Source of the DNA: Cephalotrichum gorgonifer
Lineage: Eukaryota; Ascomycota; Sordariomycetes; Microascales; Microascaceae
NCBI GenBank assembly: GCA_900312665.1
Contig: ONZQ02000012.1
Span: forward strand, 700,907 to 764,906
Length of the DNA: 64,000 bases
Direction: 5' to 3'
Position 1 is the stretch's first letter; every line of letters starts with the position of its first letter. The notes below the pieces were generated by a model. The model made no database searches, had not been told where the DNA came from, and worked only from the letters and a program-made list of their open reading frames with translations. The translations under genes and the position numbers were made by a program. Shown here one piece after another: positions 58,701 through 64,000 of this stretch.

Positions 58701-61700
58701 AGCACCTCCCTTTCTAGGCAAGTCTCCCGCTCTACTCCATCGTATCTTTGAGCGTATGCGACGTTAGAGCGGTGGGACCACCTCCACCAGCCCGTTTGGA
58801 GCTAGTGCTAGCGCACCGACCAGGGTTGTATCCGGAAGGTGGAATGGGTCTTGCAGTTTGGGGTTTTGTCGCGTGCAGGGTCCGGCTTGGGGGCCTCGGT
58901 CAAGCCAGATTCGACCAGTGGTGGTCATGAGTGGGCTGACGAAAGCTCAGTCCATCTCTCCCACTGATGAGAAACTCTCGTGGCTCCCATCCCTTCGGCT
59001 GACGAGAGCCCTCACCAGCGCTCCACCCAAGACGGCTAGGTCGCGCTTTTCTGGTAATATTGACTGTGTCTAGCATCTATTGACTACTCGTACTCATACA
59101 CGTACGCTCTAATCGTCACGGGAGGTCATGGAGCCCAATACTCTACAAGTACAGCCATTGCATTCGAGGACGAGGCCAAGATGGTGGTAACCCCTGTAAT
59201 TATAACTTTCCGACACTCCCCGGAGTTCACCAACGGCTTTGCTATTTTTGGAACTAGCCAAGGACGCGGCTCAGCTCACATTGGGCTCACGAGAAGTACA
59301 TTGTGGTGACGATCGGATGCCGACTAATAATACCGATACTCGTACATAATAACGGCGATACTGGAGGTTCCAATAAATAACTGTGATGAATAAACATCGA
59401 TGCCTGAACGGTGATACGCCATCGGTCGAATGCAGACACGGACCACTGTTCGTACAAAAGGTCATGAGCATACTCCATAATCCCCAATATCGCCCAAACC
59501 ACAGTGTGAAAACATGGATTGACGGTAGTTCTAGTACCCAAGTGTAACTTGGCGGGACGGCGGAATGTTATCAGCCAATCATATGGCGAAAAGATGCGGG
59601 GGGCTTTCGGGGCTAATGCCTCAAATGAGCTACCAAGAGGTATTTGGCCGGGTTATTTGCCGAGCCGGGCTAGGTGGAGGGAAGAGGCATGTGCAAATAG
59701 ACAGATCGACCAATGGGAAGGCTGCGCGAAATATCGAAGGATCCGAGTCGGATTCGCCGCAGCGTTATGTGCTTGCCAAGTGGTGGGGGGAAGAGGTTGG
59801 GACGAGGCAAGAAGGAGCACTTATGTAGGACACCAAGTGCCACGGTCGGGTCACAAGTACTTGAGCGGCGCACATATGCTGCATTTTATCCGCTGCAGCT
59901 CTCGCGAAGATACGGAAGGTTTAGGGTGCCCTAGCTCCGGTCCCTCGTGTGGGGGACCTTGGAAGCCCCCGCTAGTAGAGTCTAACAACAGGTTAACAAA
60001 AGCGTAGGCCAGGTGTCGTGTGCCCTGTTGGAGGGGCGCTAGTCAGATATACTTGTGTCAGTAATCCTTGTGCTAGGATTGGTGAAGGTCGAAAATTGAG
60101 GCTCGAAACGGAAATCACCCGACCTACTGTCGAACGAGCCTTGGGTCCGCCCATTTCACGGCGGCGAAGACTCCCTCGATCTTGTTCGTGTGTGTCTCCT
60201 TGCTGCAGCGTGCAGGAACTTGCATGGGCGGATGCATCCCACCCCTGCCCAGAACAGGACGGCAAGTGAGAAGGCAACGCCTCAGCACGCAGAGGTCCCC
60301 CTCGGGTGTGTATCCCATCCCTGGTGTCAATAAGATGGCAAACGGTCTCCTTGTCAGTCACTGGTCAGGGGTGGTGGGTCGCCTGGACCAGGGATTGGCT
60401 TGTGGGGAAGCGCAACAGCAAGTGCTCGTCGCTCATTCGCTCTCCCACCTTTCTCCCTGGCTCTCGGGGTCTCCGTTGTGCATCCCCCGGCTGCCCCCAG
60501 CCCGCCAATGTAATCACCCCAATATACGAGTACTTGCACTGATTCGAGGATTATCGATATTATCTGCAATGGGGGGTGAGGAGCTCGATATTGAGGTGTT
60601 CAACGACGAGGCGCAAACATCAATATACGGGCAACTTCCTAATTTGGTCCGCAGTGTGGCTTCTACCTTTGCCCGGGATTTAAGCTTTGCCGCGCAACGC
60701 GGGGTTGCTAGAGTCGCTGGGAGCAGCGGGTTGCCTCGGATTAATTCATGTTTGATGATGAATATCAGCTTGCTTTCGGGCGGCGAGGCTTGTTGTTTAA
60801 CATCACCAACACGACACGAAGAAGCCTGATAAGATTGCGCCGAGACTCGCACTCTCTCAACTGAACTTTCTAGTGGTAGTAGAATTCCTCCGTTGATCGT
60901 ACAACCTAGCATTGTAAGCTCATGGAAACCCCAGCTTTCGCCACCTCCTTCCCGAAATGAGGGAGCTGGGATGTGGAGACGCATCCTCGGGATCTGGGGA
61001 ATCAATTACAAGTACGGAGTACACTACATTCCATTGGGTCGCCCCCCTCCCCCGACAGGGAAGCAGCTCCGCAAAGATCGTCGTGACCCGAAACCAGTTT
61101 TACTCGTGATGGGGGGCGTGAGATACGAGATGCATGGTGCATTCATAATCATATCACGGGGTACATACAAGTATCTTCATTAGCATAGGTGCTCATTTAA
61201 GGTTCTATATCAGGTATGCGGGGGACTCTGGGTAAAGAAAGGGTCGCGGATAGGGGTTGGGGGGTTAAACCATGCTGCTTGAGCGAGATTTCGTGGCCCT
61301 GGGGTTATGTATTATTGGACTTGCTTGAATATCACCCCCCACGCACCCAGAAAAGAAAGAAACTTCTGCGAGGGTCCCATCGAGGTGGTTCCATCGAGGC
61401 GGCACCCGGCGGATATTGTAGGCTTTCTTCTTGGCTCGAACGAGGGGACGGTTTTTCCCTGCAGGTCGACAAGTAGTACTTGTTCTCAAGCCCAAGCCCC
61501 TGGAACGGGCTTACCCGAGGGTTGGTGTTAGAGGAGATGATGCGGTGGTGCGGTGACGCAGCGCAGGGGACATTACTCTTACAAGTAATAATACCCCCGG
61601 ATTTCAACACAGCCGGTCTTAGACAACGCACTAGTTCAAGACACTAATACCGTTCGAGGAGGTGTTCCGGTTAAGGAATGTGGCTCTGGGGGCGCCAGAG

Positions 61701-62746
61701 CTTCGCGTAGGACTCGAGACGAGCGTTCTGGTACAGTGTGCGCACATACACTTTAGGTCGTGCGAAGGAATGAGGGGGTGAACATGCCGCCGGATAGTAA
61801 AATAGGCAGGCTGATTGGAGATGCGGGGAGAGGGGGGCGTGGGTGGCGACATCTCTTCGTACGTCGGATTAGAGCTCTTCGGGGACACCGCCCCGTGTGC
61901 AGCCTTTTGGTGCGAATACGTACATCACAGGCCGCCCGCCTGGGTCCGCTGTGTGGGGGGTAACCGAACAGGTGGGCGGGATTGGGTTCGAAGGACGTGG
62001 CAATGCCAATTAGTCTGGAGACTTGCTCGACGAGTCGGCCCACCAAGCATAGGCTCATATATCACATGGCCCCGCGCGGGCGACCCCGGGGACAAGCTTA
62101 ACGGCAGTCCGGGGCGGTGGTGATGGATCGTGCTCCGAGGTCCGTCTTGCTACGAGCAACAGCCCCTCACCCGCCACTATTTTTTTTTTACTTCTGCTGA
62201 GAGTTCTGCAATGGAAGAAGAAGACACGTGAAGCAATATGTGAGCGCACGTGGAACGTATGCACGCTGCTGGGCGGTATTGACGTAAGCCAGACTGAACA
62301 ACGTATGCTAGTTTCGCTTCGTTCGTATTCCTCGTACTTCGGGTGCCCAGCCATCCAGCCACTGGTTTGCGTTGGTTACGCGCGTCATCCAAGAAAAGTA
62401 TGGCAGGTGAGGCCTCTCGTCGAAACCACGTCACAGGCAGAAAAAGATCGATCCGATCGAACATTGAAAATAGAGAAGGTAGCTAAATAAGATTTATTCT
62501 TCTTCAGTTTTGCTCACCTTGCCTTTCCACCACCGAAGCCGCAATCTCGAAAACACCAAGGTGAATCGTACTGGTACTGGCACGAGACCGAAGCTTTAAG
62601 CCAGTGTGTCTCACCGTCTACACCGAGAAAGCAAAACGAACCCAAGCTCAATCTAGTCGTCAGAACAAACTCAGAGAGACGGTCCCTACTGTCGATCAAC
62701 TCAAACCCTACGGAGTGGTCATCTACCAAATCTCTCTATCATCATA
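55800..62746. other. 6.9-kb gene-poor region
   Basis: Next to 55799 lie the promoter and leader of the permease (GA-rich around 55920-56010). From about 56.5 to 62.7 kb I see no supportable gene. Exact octamer copies occur at 56963, 57424, 59144, 61007 and 61580, with many one-change relatives such as TACTCGTA (57619, 59086, 59337). The longest open frame (60182-60829) has no motif. The last 200 bp before 62747 should be the promoter/leader of the Cys-repeat gene. Confidence 0.45.
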
Positions 62747-63139
62747 ATGTCCGATCACAAGGACGCGCCCCCCTCCTACGACTCCGTCGCCGGCACCACA
62801 TACCAGCAGCCCATTCCAGAGCCGGCCCCGCGCGAATCAACCTCTCGCAGTGCGGCCTCGACCGTCGACTCGACTGGGTACGTCCCTACCAAATGCATGA
62901 GTGCGTCCTGGGCGGATAGCAGGCACCCGCGCTGGGTCAAAATGGAGGGCGAGGACGGGGTGCTCTGCAGCAGTTCCGGGGGCGTGCTGTGCTCGGAACA
63001 CGGCGGTGTGTTATGTTCGGATCACGGGGGTGTGTTCTGCTCGGACCATGATGGGGTTCTGTGCTCGGATCGGGGGGGCGTGGTGTGTTCTGATAATGGG
63101 GGCGCCTGCTGTAGTGACGGGGCCTTGGGGCGACGGTGA
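62747..63139 (+). CDS. Small protein with seven Cys-containing octapeptide repeats
   Basis: 130 aa, single exon as read. The N-terminus is hydrophilic with PPSYDSV and PIPEPAP (proline-rich, PPSY-like). Next is a short W-x-D-S-R-H-P-R-WVKMEGE segment. Residues 70-125 are seven tandem 8-residue units of the pattern (G/D)GVLCSDH, each with one Cys at a fixed place (two in the last, GGACCSDG). No signal peptide is present, so the cysteines are probably not in secreted disulfides. Small fungal proteins with a PPSY-like start and repeated Gly-Cys units exist, but their function is not known to me. A GTGAGG right before the stop (63138) could be a splice donor, so the C-terminus may be longer. Confidence 0.6.
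   Translation: MSDHKDAPPSYDSVAGTTYQQPIPEPAPRESTSRSAASTVDSTGYVPTKCMSASWADSRHPRWVKMEGEDGVLCSSSGGVLCSEHGGVLCSDHGGVFCSDHDGVLCSDRGGVVCSDNGGACCSDGALGRR
62954..63121 (+). repeat. Seven tandem 24-bp coding repeats
   Basis: 168 bp made of seven 24-bp units encoding GGVLCSDH variants; the units differ mostly at the third codon position and in the last two codons. Confidence 0.85.
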
Positions 63140-64000
63140 GGGGGTTCTGTTGATGTTTGCGATGTCTCGTCTGCTTTGTGGTGATGAGACTTGTTTGACG
63201 CAGTCATATAGATGCCTATTTTCTAGTATGCCCAGTTGTCGTTGTGTTTCGTTGGGCTGGAGCTCTGTAATAATGATACCCGCAATATATATCCACTCTC
63301 TTATAAGCCTACATACTTCCACTCACCCTCGGGATAGACAAACGTTACCCAGTCCTTTCAACCTACTACATTTACCACGCTTAGGACCCACCTGGGGAGT
63401 TCCAGAACCTGATAGTCCTCGCAGTTAGCCCGAATTGCTGTTATACCTCTTCCTCTAGCCGAAAGGGGAAGAGAAACACGGATGAGGGAGGAAGAGCGAC
63501 GAGGTAGACGGCGCCATGTCCACACCTCCCCTCGCTCATGGGGACAGTCATCAAACTTCCCTGGCCAAAACCAGAACGAAAAATTTCTAGCTTTCTTCTT
63601 AGATCGGGGGCTTCATCGCGTCAAATAGGAACGGGCTTCACATCAAGTCATCACTCGCACTCACTTACACTCACCCCGAGCTCACTACACCCATCATCAC
63701 CACATAGAAAAGCTCATTCACTCTACTCCTTCATGTTAACTCTAACTTATTTTATTCAACTCCCTGCATTCTGTTTTCTGCAAAGTATCAAGCCCGCCAG
63801 ACCGATCCTCGCCCATCACCCCTCTCATACTCCATCTAACCCCTCTTATCCAATCCCCTTCGCTTCACCCCTACCCCGTAGCGGACCTATGCGGTCAGGT
63901 CCCTTCCCTGTAAAGTATTGTACAAAAGCCTCGAAGAAAATATGACATTTTTATCAAACCCTCTCGAATGAATCCCGGCTCCCCAATCCAAACTCCTGAA
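63140..64000. other. 3' flank and non-coding end of the window
   Basis: No gene is seen. It contains the 3' flank of the Cys-repeat gene, then C/T-rich sequence from about 63640 to 63900 that looks like a promoter/leader for a gene beginning beyond the window on the plus strand. Confidence 0.4.

Noticed and set aside
60182..60829. 215-codon plus-strand open frame
   Set aside because: No recognisable motif and no support from splice or leader signals.
1..64000. CRISPR arrays, transposons with terminal repeats, secondary-metabolite cluster
   Set aside because: No regularly spaced repeats, no long terminal direct or inverted repeats with a transposase or reverse transcriptase, and no backbone synthase genes were found by eye.

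Overview
This window reads as a filamentous ascomycete chromosome (Pezizomycotina, most likely Sordariomycetes). The support is short phase-consistent GT-AG introns of about 50-115 nt in most genes, dispersed (not rDNA-linked) 5S rRNA copies, a HET-domain gene, a fungal rhodopsin-like membrane gene, and orthologues of Cdc24, a beta-TrCP/FWD-1 type F-box/WD40 protein and Vps60. Strand and exon assignments come from reading frames, splice signals and family motifs by eye.

Layout. 1-26,067 is gene-dense: a Cdc24 RhoGEF (758-4089, +), a decayed hydrolase-like remnant (4.6-5.3 kb, -), a large ankyrin/CorA-like membrane protein (5809-11091, +), an SDR oxidoreductase (11313-12281, -), a secreted PL26-type rhamnogalacturonan exolyase (13006-15810, -), a second SDR (18014-18998, +), an F-box/WD40 protein (19848-22787, +), Vps60 (23600-24241, -) and a SET-domain methyltransferase (24634-26067, +). 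26.1-38.5 kb is gene-poor: one 5S rRNA, one small four-exon Cys-rich protein (32970-33647, +), a 196-base N gap, and many copies of a near-palindromic octamer TACTTGTA/TACAAGTA. 38.5-49.9 kb is a variable-gene island: a TPR-HET fusion (38479-42883, -), a tandem pair of 5S copies (one apparently dead), a rhodopsin-like pseudogene with three in-frame stops, a secreted FAD oxidoreductase (47875-49375, +) and another 5S rRNA. 49.9-64 kb is again sparse: an amino-acid permease (53704-55799, -) and, after a 7-kb desert, a small protein with seven 8-residue Cys repeats (62747-63139, +).

How the genes relate. There is no operon or obvious biosynthetic cluster. Housekeeping genes (polarity, SCF ubiquitin ligase, ESCRT, protein methylation) sit in the first 26 kb. 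The accessory part holds families tied to non-self recognition, nutrition and sensing: HET/TPR, ankyrin-CorA, PL26, permease and rhodopsin-like. The most unusual items are the TPR-HET architecture, the rhodopsin pseudogene whose splice phases are intact, the 5S set (a compensatory helix change in one copy, a broken helix and lost upstream box in another), and the octamer repeated about ten times more often than chance in non-coding DNA. I saw no CRISPR array, no transposon with clear terminal repeats and no convincing tRNA.
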